From an uncultured Desulfobacter sp. (GTDB taxonomy: Bacteria > Desulfobacterota > Desulfobacteria > Desulfobacterales > Desulfobacteraceae), in the NCBI RefSeq assembly GCF_963677125.1, contig NZ_OY781882.1, positions 1,620,501 to 1,684,500 of the forward strand: a DNA stretch of 64,000 bases. Direction: 5' to 3'. The position numbers and the translations under genes are program-made. Position 1 is the first letter of the stretch. Each line of letters opens with the position of its first letter. This document shows, in pieces, positions 49,818 to 58,766 of this stretch. Below the pieces are notes generated by a model, which was not told where the DNA came from, made no database searches, and saw nothing but the letters and a program-made list of their open reading frames with translations.

Positions 49818-51190
49818 ATTGCACCTTCCTTTCCGGTTGGGGTCTGCCGCCTGGGGACCAAGTCCCATACCGGGCTTGTAACGGTTCCGTGCACTTCTTC
49901 TGCAAAATTGACCATGCCTTCAAAGCCGACCAGGGGGATTTTGCGTTCATGGTTATGGTCGCAGAACCCGATGCCCATCTTATAGGCAATGGGCCGTTCC
50001 TTAACGCCGCCGATGAACAGATCCGCGTCTTTTTCTACGGCATACTTGGCCAGTTCCAGGGGGTTAGAGTCGTCTAAAATCACGGTGCCCTCGTTGCACA
50101 TCTGACGGAGCACCTCATAATCTTCCTTGGTGCCGGTCTGGGAACCGGCCAAAATCACTTCCATGCCCAGGGTTTTCAATGCCTTGATCAAGGAGAACGC
50201 CTTGAACGCGCCGCCCACGTAGATGGCGGCCTTTTTGCCTTCAAGATCGTTTCTCATGCCTTCCAGGCGGGGAACAATGGCCTGGACCTCTTTTTTGATC
50301 AGTTCCTGGGTCTTTTTCAGAATTTCTGCGTTTTTCTTAAAGTGGACGGCCACCTTGTAAAGGGCCTCGGAGGTATCTTCGATGCCGAAGTAGGAGACTC
50401 TCGTAAAAGGAATGCCGTACTCTTTTTCCATCTGCTTGGCCAGATGGGTCACGGACCCTGAACACTGAACCACGTTCAGGGCGGCATTCTTTGCCTGCTG
50501 GACCTCTTCCACCCGGCCGTCGCCGGTGATCACCGAGACCACCTTGACTCCCATGGCTTCATAATATTTTTTGATGATCCATGTCTCTCCGCCAATATTG
50601 AATTCGCCCATAATATTGATGGAGTCGGGGATGGTGGCCTGGGGGGCCGGATTTCTTTCGATCAGACTGAACAAGGCGTCGCATGCCGCCTTGTATCCGT
50701 CTTTTTTGGTTCCTTTAAACCCTTCAGAGTGGACAGCGATGACAGGAATGTTGGTCTCTTCTTCGACCTGGCGGCAGACCGCGTCCACGTCATCACCAAT
50801 AATGCCCACAATGCAGGTGCAGTAAATAAAGGCAGCTTTGGGCGAGTACTTTTCAATGAGTTCAAGTAACGCTTTTTTCAGCTTTTTTTCACCGCCATAA
50901 ATAATATCGGTCTCTGACAGGTCGGTGGAAAAACTCATCCGGTGAAGCTCCGGGCCCGACGATTGGGCCCCTCTGATGTCCCAGGTATAGGAGGCGCACC
51001 CGATGGGGCCGTGAATCAGATGCAGGGCGTCGGCGATTGGGTAAAGCACCACCCTGGAGCCGCAGAATACACAGGCTCTCTGACTGACTGCGCCGGCCAG
51101 ACTCTTGGTTTCACATTCCATCTCAAAGGGCTGGTTACCCTTCTGGTAGATCTGTTTTTCTCTCTGTTTGAGTACCGATATGGAGGTCAT
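49814..51190 (-). CDS. nifE: Nitrogenase cofactor scaffold subunit NifE, copy 1
   Basis: A 458-residue NifD-like scaffold protein. Cluster cysteines sit in RACVFCGSRVV, GPIGCASYTWDIRG and YCTCIVGIIGDD; later GGVKERPIAYKMGIGFCDHN, typical of NifE, where NifD would have the His ligand region. With NifN it forms the E2N2 scaffold for FeMo-co. The first 181 residues differ from copy 2 at a single position (N19 against K). It is coupled to nifN by ATGA overlap. Confidence 0.93.
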   Translation of the reverse strand: MTSISVLKQREKQIYQKGNQPFEMECETKSLAGAVSQRACVFCGSRVVLYPIADALHLIHGPIGCASYTWDIRGAQSSGPELHRMSFSTDLSETDIIYGGEKKLKKALLELIEKYSPKAAFIYCTCIVGIIGDDVDAVCRQVEEETNIPVIAVHSEGFKGTKKDGYKAACDALFSLIERNPAPQATIPDSINIMGEFNIGGETWIIKKYYEAMGVKVVSVITGDGRVEEVQQAKNAALNVVQCSGSVTHLAKQMEKEYGIPFTRVSYFGIEDTSEALYKVAVHFKKNAEILKKTQELIKKEVQAIVPRLEGMRNDLEGKKAAIYVGGAFKAFSLIKALKTLGMEVILAGSQTGTKEDYEVLRQMCNEGTVILDDSNPLELAKYAVEKDADLFIGGVKERPIAYKMGIGFCDHNHERKIPLVGFEGMVNFAEEVHGTVTSPVWDLVPRRQTPTGKEGAI

Positions 51191-51225
51191 GTTATTTATC
51201 CTTTACTGCTTTAGTTGCGCAGATA

Positions 51226-52602
51226 CTATTCTACCAGTTCAAAGGTCTCTTCGGATGCATCCCGGTCCTTGCGGTCCATGAGAACGCCCAGGATTTTTTC
51301 CAGGAAACGCAGACCGCCTGAGTACCCGACTGTGGGGAAGTAGGAGTGGCCGATCCGGTCCAGGATGGGGAATCCGTGACGTACAAAGGGGATATCCTCG
51401 TCTCTGGCCATGTACTTGCCGTAGGTGTTGCAGATGAGCAGGTCCACAGGTTCATTCTTGATCCACTGATGTAACAGGAACATGTCACCGGGGTTCTTGA
51501 CGTTGATATCGTCGCCGAACTTGGCGGTGATCTCTTTGATCCGTTTGGTAAAGGCTTTGCCCGGGGTACCGGAAACGATATGAACCGGTTTCATGCCGAT
51601 GGTCACCAGGAACTCAACCAAGGGGATGAGCTGATCCGGGTCGCCGGCCAGCGCCACTTTTTTGCCGTACAGATGGGGCTGCATGTCTGAAATGACGTCC
51701 AGCAGCTGTCCGCGTTCCTGGGTCACAGAATCAGGTACGGTAACGCCGGCGACGGTGCGCAGGGCATCAACAAACCGGTCTGTGGCCAACAGGCCGATGG
51801 GCAGATCCAGCACCTGGCCGGGCACCTTGAACTGACTGTCAAGGGCTTTGACGGCATCAGCAGTGGCCCAGGCACCCATGCCGATGGAACCGATACTGTC
51901 GCCGGTGCTTTTCAGTTCTTCAATGCTTGTTCCGCCCTTGGGATACATCTCAAACTTTCCGGTGAGCGGTCCGTTCACAATGCCGGAGGTGTCCGGAAAC
52001 AGGATGGACCCAACGCCCATCATTGTGGCAATTCTTTTGATTTCAGCCATATCCGAAGGTTCTACAAAGCCTGGGATAAGATTAACTTTACCGTTGGATG
52101 TGCCGGTCTTTTCGGCCATCTGAATGGCGATGGACTTTACCATATTGGCATAGCCTGTGACATGGGACCCTACATAGGACGGTGTTGCCGTATGAACGAC
52201 ATACTTGCCTTCGGGAATGGTGCCGTCTTTTTTGGCTTTTCTGACAATCTGGTTCACGTCGTCGCCAATGGTCTCGGACAGACAGGTGGTATGCACCGCA
52301 ACCACGTCCGGGTTGTAGGTGGTGAAGATGGTTAACAGGGCCTGGAGCAGGTTGGCCTGGCCGCCGAATACCGATGCACCTTCTGTAAAGGAGGAGGTGG
52401 CCGCCATGATGGGCTCACGGTAATGACGGGTCAAAGTGGATCTGTGATAGGCGCAGCAGCCCTGGGAGCCGTGGCTGTGGGGCAGGCAGGCGTGGATACC
52501 GAGGCCCGCGTACATGGCGCCGATGGGCTGACAGGTCTTGGCCGGGTTAACTGCCAGGGCTTTTCTTTCTACAATCTCTTTGGGTGTATGTCGAAGCAGC
52601 AT
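51226..52602 (-). CDS. nifK: Nitrogenase MoFe protein beta subunit NifK, copy 1
   Basis: A 458-residue short NifK without the N-terminal extension of A. vinelandii NifK, as in clostridia. P-cluster ligands: C24 (beta-C70, TCQPIGA), C49 (beta-C95, GSQGCCAYHRS), C107 (beta-C153, TTCLSETIGDD) and S142 (beta-S188, TPSYVGSH). Position beta-99 is His (H53). C-terminal GFPILDRIGHSYFPTVGY. It starts 73 bp after nifD. It is the partner of NifD copy 1 in the alpha2beta2 enzyme. Confidence 0.95.
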   Translation of the reverse strand: MLLRHTPKEIVERKALAVNPAKTCQPIGAMYAGLGIHACLPHSHGSQGCCAYHRSTLTRHYREPIMAATSSFTEGASVFGGQANLLQALLTIFTTYNPDVVAVHTTCLSETIGDDVNQIVRKAKKDGTIPEGKYVVHTATPSYVGSHVTGYANMVKSIAIQMAEKTGTSNGKVNLIPGFVEPSDMAEIKRIATMMGVGSILFPDTSGIVNGPLTGKFEMYPKGGTSIEELKSTGDSIGSIGMGAWATADAVKALDSQFKVPGQVLDLPIGLLATDRFVDALRTVAGVTVPDSVTQERGQLLDVISDMQPHLYGKKVALAGDPDQLIPLVEFLVTIGMKPVHIVSGTPGKAFTKRIKEITAKFGDDINVKNPGDMFLLHQWIKNEPVDLLICNTYGKYMARDEDIPFVRHGFPILDRIGHSYFPTVGYSGGLRFLEKILGVLMDRKDRDASEETFELVE

Positions 52603-52675
52603 AAGTTTCTCCTGTTGCTTTTATATCTTAAAGTTTTAACGTTTAACTATTATTTTACAGCCTGTTTGCAGGACA

Positions 52676-54280
52676 TTAAGCTTCCTGCCAAGGGGCTTTC
52701 AGGTAATCCCAGATGTTGGCGTTGAGCATGCGGTCAATTTCATCATAAAAGTTCATTGCACCTTTAAATACCGCATAGGGTCCGCCTGAATCATAGGAGT
52801 GGAGCTGCTTCATGGGAATACCGTGTTTCTGGACTGCGTACTTTTCCTTGATACCGGCACAGAAGATGTCGGGCTTATACATTTCTATCAGGGTTTCTGT
52901 TTCATGCTGGCTGATGTCATCAACAATCAGGGACCCTTCTGCCATGTCAGGTACCATGCCTTCATACTCTTTGAACGGAAAGCCTTTTGCTTCCAGGGCT
53001 TTCATCTGATCTTCGGTCTTTCTGGGGTTGTACCGGGTCTCATCCGCTTCAATTTCCAGTTCCTCGATGTTCCTGGAATCCGCGTCAATCTTGATGTCCG
53101 GAATGACGTGGCGTCCTTCATAGTCATCCCTGTGGGCAAACTCGTAACCGGCGGAGAGTACTTCCATGCCGATGTCCCTGAACAGTTCCTGGTAGTGATG
53201 GGCACGGGAGCCGCCAACGAACATCATGGCGGTTTTACCTTCACACCGGGGTTTGATCTCTGCGATCTTGGCTTCAACAGGACCCATTTCCTCGGCAATT
53301 ACCTTTTCAACGGTGTCGATGAGTTCCTGGTCTTCAAAATAAGCTGCGATTTTACGCAGACTGCTGGCGGTGGACCGGGGTCCCAGGAAACTGATCTTGA
53401 TCCAGGGGATACCGTATTTGATCTCGAGCATGTCCGCCACGTAGTTAATGGATCTGTGGCACATAACCGCGTTCAGGTCTGCGGTGTGGCAGTTGGCAAA
53501 CTGGTCAACGGTGGAGTTGCCGGAGAATGTGGACACAACACTGATGCCGCATTTTTCCAGCAGGTCGTCAATAATGAATGCGTCGCCGCCGATGTTGTAC
53601 TCACCCAAAAGGTTGATCTTAAATTTGGCGTCGGAGATGGTGTCATCCAGGCCCACAACATGGGTAAAAATAGCGTTGTTGGCAATATGATGACCTGCAG
53701 ACTGACTTACACCTTTGTAACCTTCACAGGAGAAACCAAATATATTGATGCCAAGTTTTGCCTTCATCTCCCTGGCTACGGCATGGATGTCATCACCGAT
53801 CAGGCCCACCGGACAGGTGGAGAAGATGGAGATGGATTTGGGTTTGAAAATGTCGTAAGCTTCCTGGATGGCAGCCTTGAGCTTCTTTTCCCCGCCGAAA
53901 ACAATGTCTTCGTCCTGCATGTCCGTGGAAAAGCAGTAGGGCATAAAGTTATCTGATTCCGGTGTTTCGGGGCGGGTCTGGTTACGCCGGGTCAGCCAGG
54001 AGTAGAATCCGCAGCCGATGGGGCCATGGGTCAGGTTGATGATGTCCCGGGTCGGGCCCATGATAACGCCCTTGCAGCCGGCGTAGCAGCAGCCTCTCTG
54101 GGTGATGATACCCGGGACGGTCCTGACGTTGGCACCGACCTTGAGACCTTCTTTTTCTTCTTCGCTGGAAACCGGCGTGATCTGTTTGCCGCGTTTCCGG
54201 GCCACTTTAGGTGGATACTTGGCCAGTATTTCTTTTTTTACATCTTCCGGGTTAACGGTAATGGTTCGTTCGCCTGTCAT
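52676..54280 (-). CDS. nifD: Nitrogenase MoFe protein alpha subunit NifD, copy 1
   Basis: A 534-residue catalytic subunit. P-cluster Cys: RGCCYAGCKG (alpha-C62), HGPIGCGFYSW (alpha-C88), FSTCPVGLIGDD (alpha-C154). FeMo-co ligands: Cys in MCHRSINYV (alpha-C275) and His in KQLHSYDSGGPY (alpha-H442). Also present are GVSQSAGHH (Q191, H195), V70 in KGVIMG, R96 and R359 (VGGSRAHH). These mark a Mo enzyme; no VnfG/AnfG gene lies between D and K. A charged insertion near residues 385-440 (DADSRNIEELEIEADETRYN) is like that of clostridial NifD. It is separated from nifH by 101 bp with no nifI genes. Confidence 0.96.
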   Translation of the reverse strand: MTGERTITVNPEDVKKEILAKYPPKVARKRGKQITPVSSEEEKEGLKVGANVRTVPGIITQRGCCYAGCKGVIMGPTRDIINLTHGPIGCGFYSWLTRRNQTRPETPESDNFMPYCFSTDMQDEDIVFGGEKKLKAAIQEAYDIFKPKSISIFSTCPVGLIGDDIHAVAREMKAKLGINIFGFSCEGYKGVSQSAGHHIANNAIFTHVVGLDDTISDAKFKINLLGEYNIGGDAFIIDDLLEKCGISVVSTFSGNSTVDQFANCHTADLNAVMCHRSINYVADMLEIKYGIPWIKISFLGPRSTASSLRKIAAYFEDQELIDTVEKVIAEEMGPVEAKIAEIKPRCEGKTAMMFVGGSRAHHYQELFRDIGMEVLSAGYEFAHRDDYEGRHVIPDIKIDADSRNIEELEIEADETRYNPRKTEDQMKALEAKGFPFKEYEGMVPDMAEGSLIVDDISQHETETLIEMYKPDIFCAGIKEKYAVQKHGIPMKQLHSYDSGGPYAVFKGAMNFYDEIDRMLNANIWDYLKAPWQEA

Positions 54281-54381
54281 ATGTTTATACCCCTATCTTA
54301 TCTCTTGTGTTGTTTTGCTTTAAATTCATCAAGAATGGTGTCTTTGCTAAGTACCCCCGTTAGGGTCCTGCGGTTATTGGT

Positions 54382-55206
54382 TTATGAAGCGATCCCGTAT
54401 TCAATGAGCATGTTTTCCAGTTCTTCAATTTCCAGCGGTGTGGGAATAACGAACAGTTCGTTTTCGTCCATTTTTTTGGATAATGCACGGTATTCGTCTG
54501 CCTGGGGGTGTTCCGGAGCAAAATCAATTACGGTTTTTCTGTTGATCTCTGCCTGCTGAACCATGTTGTCTCTGGGAACAAAGTGAAGCATCTGGGTACC
54601 CAGTTTTTTGGCCAACTGCTGAATCATCTCTTCTTCGTTGTCAACCATACGGGAGTTGCAGATCAAACCGCCAAGACGGACGCCGCCGGACTGGGCAAAT
54701 TTCACGATACCTTTACAGATGTTGTTGGCAGCGTACATGGCCATCATCTCGCCGGATACAACAATATAGATCTCCTGGGCTTTACCTTCACGAATCGGCA
54801 TTGCAAAACCACCGCAAACAACGTCGCCGAGAACATCATAAAATACATAATCCAGGTTCTGCTCTTCGTCATAGGCACCCAGCTGTTCCAGCAGGTTGAT
54901 GGAGGTGATGATACCACGGCCTGCACAACCAACACCGGGTTCGGGTCCGCCGGACTCTGTACAAAGCGTTCCGCCGTATCCTTCTTTTCTTACGTCTTCA
55001 AGTTCGACATCTTCACCCTCTTCTCTCAGGGTATCCAGAACGGTTTTCTGGGCCAGGCCGTTGAGCATCAAACGGGTAGAGTCAGACTTGGGATCGCAGC
55101 CCACGATCATGATTTTTTTACCGGCTTCCACCAGTCCTGCAACAGTGTTCTGGGTTGTAGTGGATTTGCCGATGCCGCCTTTTCCGTAGATTGCTACTTT
55201 TCTCAT
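54382..55206 (-). CDS. nifH: Nitrogenase iron protein NifH
   Basis: A 274-residue ATP-dependent reductase of the MoFe protein. P-loop GKGGIGKST (residues 9-16 region), [4Fe-4S] Cys in GVGCAGRGI (C97 type) and DVVCGGFAMP (C132 type), and Arg in CAGRGI, the residue that DraT modifies in some species. It starts at MRKVAIYGKGG. First gene of operon 1, behind a sigma-54-type promoter. Whether operon 2 has its own nifH lies outside the window, so this protein may serve both nitrogenases. Confidence 0.97.
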   Translation of the reverse strand: MRKVAIYGKGGIGKSTTTQNTVAGLVEAGKKIMIVGCDPKSDSTRLMLNGLAQKTVLDTLREEGEDVELEDVRKEGYGGTLCTESGGPEPGVGCAGRGIITSINLLEQLGAYDEEQNLDYVFYDVLGDVVCGGFAMPIREGKAQEIYIVVSGEMMAMYAANNICKGIVKFAQSGGVRLGGLICNSRMVDNEEEMIQQLAKKLGTQMLHFVPRDNMVQQAEINRKTVIDFAPEHPQADEYRALSKKMDENELFVIPTPLEIEELENMLIEYGIAS

Positions 55207-55291
55207 TATTTTCTAAAGCTCCTAAAATTAAGTTTAGTTGTTTTTTATTTAAACAGGCAAAAGACCTGTCCGCCATCGTGAAACCTGTAAT

Positions 55292-55307
55292 TGCAACGGG
55301 TGTTCCA
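55292..55307 (-). promoter_or_regulatory. Sigma-54 (-24/-12) promoter of nif operon 1
   Basis: Read on the minus strand: TGGAACACCCGTTGCA, matching TGGCAC-N5-TTGCA with one mismatch and exact GG-to-GC spacing. It lies 86 bp before the nifH ATG, so the leader would be about 75 nt. The leader includes a small hairpin (ACAGG/CCTGT, 55253-55269). Sigma-54 control with NifA is the usual mode for nif genes. Confidence 0.8.
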
Positions 55308-55678
55308 ACAAGGCTAAAAAAAAATAAAAATTTTCTAACTTGCTTGAATTACAAATTGTTTTAAATATAAAAAATTTTTTATTCGTGCTGACAAAAACCA
55401 TGAAGCCGATATATAATACAAATATGAAATATATTTTAATTCAAATACGTAACTTTATATCTATAAATAGATTATTATTCAGAAGGGTATTTTTCTACGC
55501 ACAAAAAAAGAGTTTTTTTATTGAAACAATTATATAAATAGACAGAATATCAATAGACATGGTCGAATTTTCAGAATCACTTCAAGAAACCCAAAAATGT
55601 AATTTTATTTCAAATCTACCAAATCTTGGTTTCTGTAGACTGTTTTACAAAAAGAAATGGGGAGGGATCGGAGGGTGT
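55308..55678. other. 371-bp AT-rich region upstream of nifH, with one possible NifA site
   Basis: No gene is supported; the stretch 55310-55560 is extremely A/T-rich. A single match to the NifA upstream element TGT-N10-ACA (TGTAGACTGTTTTACA) is at 55634-55649, about 330 bp from the sigma-54 promoter, farther than usual. The AT-rich tract between could allow looping. One match in this length may be chance. Confidence 0.4.
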
Positions 55679-56824
55679 TCAATGCCCGGCGCACAATGTC
55701 CGGTAATAGAGAGACTCAAGCAGCTCTGGAGAAACGGGTTTATTCGCTGCGGCAGCTGCCGCCCGAACCTGAGATAAAAGCATTTGGGCGGCAGCTGCAT
55801 CAATATTTATATTGCGGTGGGCCAGGACATCTTTAATAACTGCCGACCCGGAATGCACCCCTAAAACCATTTGCCTTGAGTTGAGCCTGCCCACCTGTGT
55901 GGGATCATATAATTCATAAGACTGTGCGTTTTTTAACAGGCCGGCACAGTGGATGCCCGATTCATGGGAAAATATCCGTGATCCGACAATAGGTTTGGCT
56001 GCATGAATCGGCTGGCCTGAAAATCTTGCCACGGTATTACACAATTGGGTGAGACCTGACAGGCGCATGTTGCTCTTTCTGACGCCAATACCAAACAGGG
56101 CCATGGCCGTTTCTTCGAGGGAAGCATTGCCAGCCCGCTCCCCGAGTCCGTTCACTGTGACGCTAATGGCTTTGGCCCCTGCATCAACTGCAGACACGGC
56201 ATTGGCTGTAGCCATACCAAGATCGTTATGCCCGTGGAATTCCAAAGCCAGGCCGGGCAGCCGGATCAAAAGCGTTTCGATCATATCCATTAGGGCGGAC
56301 GGGGTGATCATCCCCACGGTATCGGCAAGCCGCACCCGATGAACCCCAGATTCAACAGCAGCCTGACAGAACGATAAAAGAAATCCCATGTCCGTGCGAG
56401 TCGCGTCCTGGGCGCCCACAGAGACCTGATCAAAATATTGCCTTGTGAATCGTACGGTGTCATGCAGGGTTTCAAGCACCCAGTTCTCATCTTTTTCAAA
56501 GGTCTTGAGTAAAATGGACGAGGTTGGGAAGCTGATGTGAACGCCGGGAGTGTTGCACCCGATTGCCAGTTCAATATCTTTTTTGACCGCCCGGCACCAG
56601 CAGGTAAGCATGGTTGGCAGGTTCAACTGAACAATGGCTTCAATCTCCCGACATGCAAACTTTCCCATGGCAGGGATACCCACTTCGATCTCGTCAACGC
56701 CGCATTCGGCAAGCCGGCCGGCAATGGTTAATTTTTCCAGGGGTCGGAAAAAGACACCCGGGGCCTGTTCCCCGTCCCGAAGGGTGGTGTCCACCATCCA
56801 GACCCTTAGATCATGGGCTTTCAT
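55679..56824 (-). CDS. nifV: Homocitrate synthase NifV, copy 2
   Basis: A 381-residue paralogue of the gene at 45465-46607 with the same motifs (DTTLRDGEQAPGVFF, LEFHGHNDLGMATAN, NGLGERAGNASLEE). Differences are scattered (for example GNTPGVHIS for GNTPGCHIS, VRKSNMRL for AKKGNMRL), and the C-terminal end differs. It overlaps the ferredoxin copy 2 stop (TAATG). It is the last gene of nif operon 2 and ends about 370 bp upstream of the nifH promoter of operon 1. Confidence 0.92.
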   Translation of the reverse strand: MKAHDLRVWMVDTTLRDGEQAPGVFFRPLEKLTIAGRLAECGVDEIEVGIPAMGKFACREIEAIVQLNLPTMLTCWCRAVKKDIELAIGCNTPGVHISFPTSSILLKTFEKDENWVLETLHDTVRFTRQYFDQVSVGAQDATRTDMGFLLSFCQAAVESGVHRVRLADTVGMITPSALMDMIETLLIRLPGLALEFHGHNDLGMATANAVSAVDAGAKAISVTVNGLGERAGNASLEETAMALFGIGVRKSNMRLSGLTQLCNTVARFSGQPIHAAKPIVGSRIFSHESGIHCAGLLKNAQSYELYDPTQVGRLNSRQMVLGVHSGSAVIKDVLAHRNINIDAAAAQMLLSQVRAAAAAANKPVSPELLESLYYRTLCAGH

Positions 56825-57129
56825 TACAATAAATAATCCTCTGCCACTTCACCGTCTTCCATGGCATCCAAAATGGCGTCAATCGCCTCTTCGTTCTCCA
56901 CGTGCCCATACCAGATATTATCGGGATAAATTACCATGACAGGACCGTCATCACACTGTTTCAAACAGCAGGTGGAAGAGACCAGAACCTCTTCGAGCCC
57001 TCTGTCAATCACTTCATTTTCAATGTAGGCCAAAAAATCTCCAGACCCTTTTCTGTGACATTTACCTTTGGGTTCTCCGCTGGGACGAAAACTTGCGCAT
57101 ACTAGGATGTGTTTTTCGGGCTTATTCAT
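56824..57129 (-). CDS. Thioredoxin-like [2Fe-2S] ferredoxin of the nif operon, copy 2
   Basis: A 101-residue protein differing from copy 1 at only three positions (F-L-A for F-M-A near residue 33, V for I near residue 50, E for D in HVENEEA). All four cluster cysteines are kept. Near identity of the two copies, in contrast with nifK, indicates strong constraint. Confidence 0.9.
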   Translation of the reverse strand: MNKPEKHILVCASFRPSGEPKGKCHRKGSGDFLAYIENEVIDRGLEEVLVSSTCCLKQCDDGPVMVIYPDNIWYGHVENEEAIDAILDAMEDGEVAEDYLL

Positions 57130-57210
57130 TTTTTCTCCTTAAAAATTTTATTTTTTTATTTGGTTATATATTCAATTTGTTTTCAAGATTGGTCATAATA
57201 CCGGCTACCC

Positions 57211-57281
57211 GTAGGTTGGGTTGAACGAAGTGAAACCCAACAACTTATGGATGTTGGGTTTCGTTCCTCAACCCAACCTAC
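57211..57281. repeat. 71-nt extragenic palindrome between nifB and ferredoxin, operon 2
   Basis: The same element as at 46993-47063, differing by one base in the left arm (GAACGAAG for GAACAAAG), which here restores pairing with CGTTC on the right arm. Kept at the same place in both operons, so it was there before the duplication or has been re-homogenised. Confidence 0.9.
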
Positions 57282-57296
57282 CGGACTGTGCTTGGT

Positions 57297-57418
57297 GTTT
57301 GAACGTAGCGTTGCTCAGATGCAAGGCGCAATAAAATTTGTAACCGGAGCAACCTGGGAGGTTGTGAGGATTGCAAATTTTATTGCAACGCCGCAGGTGG
57401 GTGACGATTCGTTCAAAC
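57297..57418. repeat. 122-bp palindromic insertion next to nifB copy 2 (absent from operon 1)
   Basis: Ends GTTTGAACG and CGTTCAAAC are perfect inverted repeats, as are GCAATAAAATTTG (57328-57340) and CAAATTTTATTGC (57374-57386) nearer the centre. It starts 15 bp after the 71-nt palindrome and ends 5 bp from the nifB stop. Operon 1 has only 10 bp at this place. Confidence 0.85.
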
Positions 57419-57423
57419 AAGGA

Positions 57424-58746
57424 TTACATACATCCGGTTCCTGTGCCGCGGCATTCTCCACAGGAGGTCTGAGACCGGACAAGCAGATGATTTAAGGATT
57501 CCCCTTTTTTCAAGGCCATGAGCACAAGATCAATCATGCCGTTCACCTCGTAGATGGTAAAGCCCATGGTGCTCAGAATTTTTTTAGGCGCATCCCCCGC
57601 GCCGGACACAAGAATGGTGTGGCAATCTTTAATGGTCCGGGCAAGATTAGTCCATCCGGCATTGCCGGAACCGCTTTTAGGCAAGCTTCTTGTTTCCACG
57701 AGCCTGGGGACTTCATGGCCTAAGTCATAGATGAGTAGCTCCGTGGCTTCGCCCAAAGGCTTATTGATCAACGCGCCTTCCCGGGTGGCCAAGGCCACAT
57801 AAGGCCGAGATGCGGGATCATTATACGCATCAAAATCTTCCTTAACAGCGTCTTGACGGCCATACCTTGACGCACTGGATAGAGGGATGGGGGTTGTGGC
57901 GTGGTATCTGAGCCGATCCATGAGCTTCACGTTCAAGGGATCATCCAGCAGGCCGACTGCATCAGCCCGGCAGCGCTTACAATGGGTCATCTGGGGTACG
58001 AAGACCTGGGCGGCTTTTCGAAGTTCCTTGACCAGATCCTTGCCCGGTTCTTTCATGTCTTCAAATTTTGAACCTTTGGTGGGGAAATAGGGCATGATGT
58101 TAAAAATATCCACATTCATTTCACCCATTTTTCTTGCCACCTCTACGATGTGATCTTCGTTGATGCCCGGTAACAGTATGGAATTGACCTTGACCCTAAT
58201 ATTGCGTTTTTTAAGGCCTTCAACCGCATCAAGCTGACGGCTTAACAGCAATTTCACACCCTCGGTCGGACCGATGGAACGCTTTTTGTCCCTGACCCAG
58301 GAATAAATTTTTGCACCGATTTCAGGATCAACCGCATTAATGGTGATGCTAACATGGGTGGTGTTGATGGCTTTTAAATCATCCAGGTAGGGATGAATAT
58401 TCATACCGTTGGTGGCCACACACAATAGCATTTCAGGGTAAGCGGCGCGGACCTTTTTCAAAGTTTCCATGGTTTTGTCACCGTTGGCAAAGGGGTCACC
58501 CGGGCCTGCTATGCCCACCACGGACGTGTTGGGTTTGGCCTCAACTACGTCTGCCAGATAGGCCATGGCCTGGTCCGGACTCAAAATAGAGGATGTGACA
58601 CCGGGACGGCTTTCATTAACGCAGTCAAACTTTCTGTTACAAAAATTACACTGGATATTACAGGCCGGCGCAACCGGAAGGTGGACACGGCCAAAACTCT
58701 TACAGGATTTTTTATTAAAACAGGGATGGTTATCTAAATTCATCAT
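57424..58746 (-). CDS. nifB: FeMo-co biosynthesis radical SAM protein NifB with NifX-like domain, copy 2
   Basis: A 440-residue paralogue of the protein at 47074-48393. Radical SAM cysteines (CNIQCNFC) and the NifX-like domain are intact. Divergence from copy 1 is greatest between residues 285 and 360 (the linker and start of the NifX-like domain; the linker HEQD-C-DDGYAFNAA of copy 1 is replaced). It is separated from nifN by 96 bp here, against 11 bp in operon 1, because of the 75-bp palindrome. Confidence 0.95.
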   Translation of the reverse strand: MMNLDNHPCFNKKSCKSFGRVHLPVAPACNIQCNFCNRKFDCVNESRPGVTSSILSPDQAMAYLADVVEAKPNTSVVGIAGPGDPFANGDKTMETLKKVRAAYPEMLLCVATNGMNIHPYLDDLKAINTTHVSITINAVDPEIGAKIYSWVRDKKRSIGPTEGVKLLLSRQLDAVEGLKKRNIRVKVNSILLPGINEDHIVEVARKMGEMNVDIFNIMPYFPTKGSKFEDMKEPGKDLVKELRKAAQVFVPQMTHCKRCRADAVGLLDDPLNVKLMDRLRYHATTPIPLSSASRYGRQDAVKEDFDAYNDPASRPYVALATREGALINKPLGEATELLIYDLGHEVPRLVETRSLPKSGSGNAGWTNLARTIKDCHTILVSGAGDAPKKILSTMGFTIYEVNGMIDLVLMALKKGESLNHLLVRSQTSCGECRGTGTGCM

Positions 58747-58766
58747 GATTTATAATTTTCCTTATT

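Noticed and set aside
49818..49868. 17-residue N-terminal extension of NifN (both copies)
   Set aside because: The internal ATG has a good ribosome site and ATGA coupling to nifE in both operons; the extension lies inside the nifE coding region.
52799..53956. 385-codon frame on the plus strand opposite nifD
   Set aside because: Antisense shadow of nifD, with no family resemblance; a similar shadow of nifK copy 2 exists at 61606-62757.
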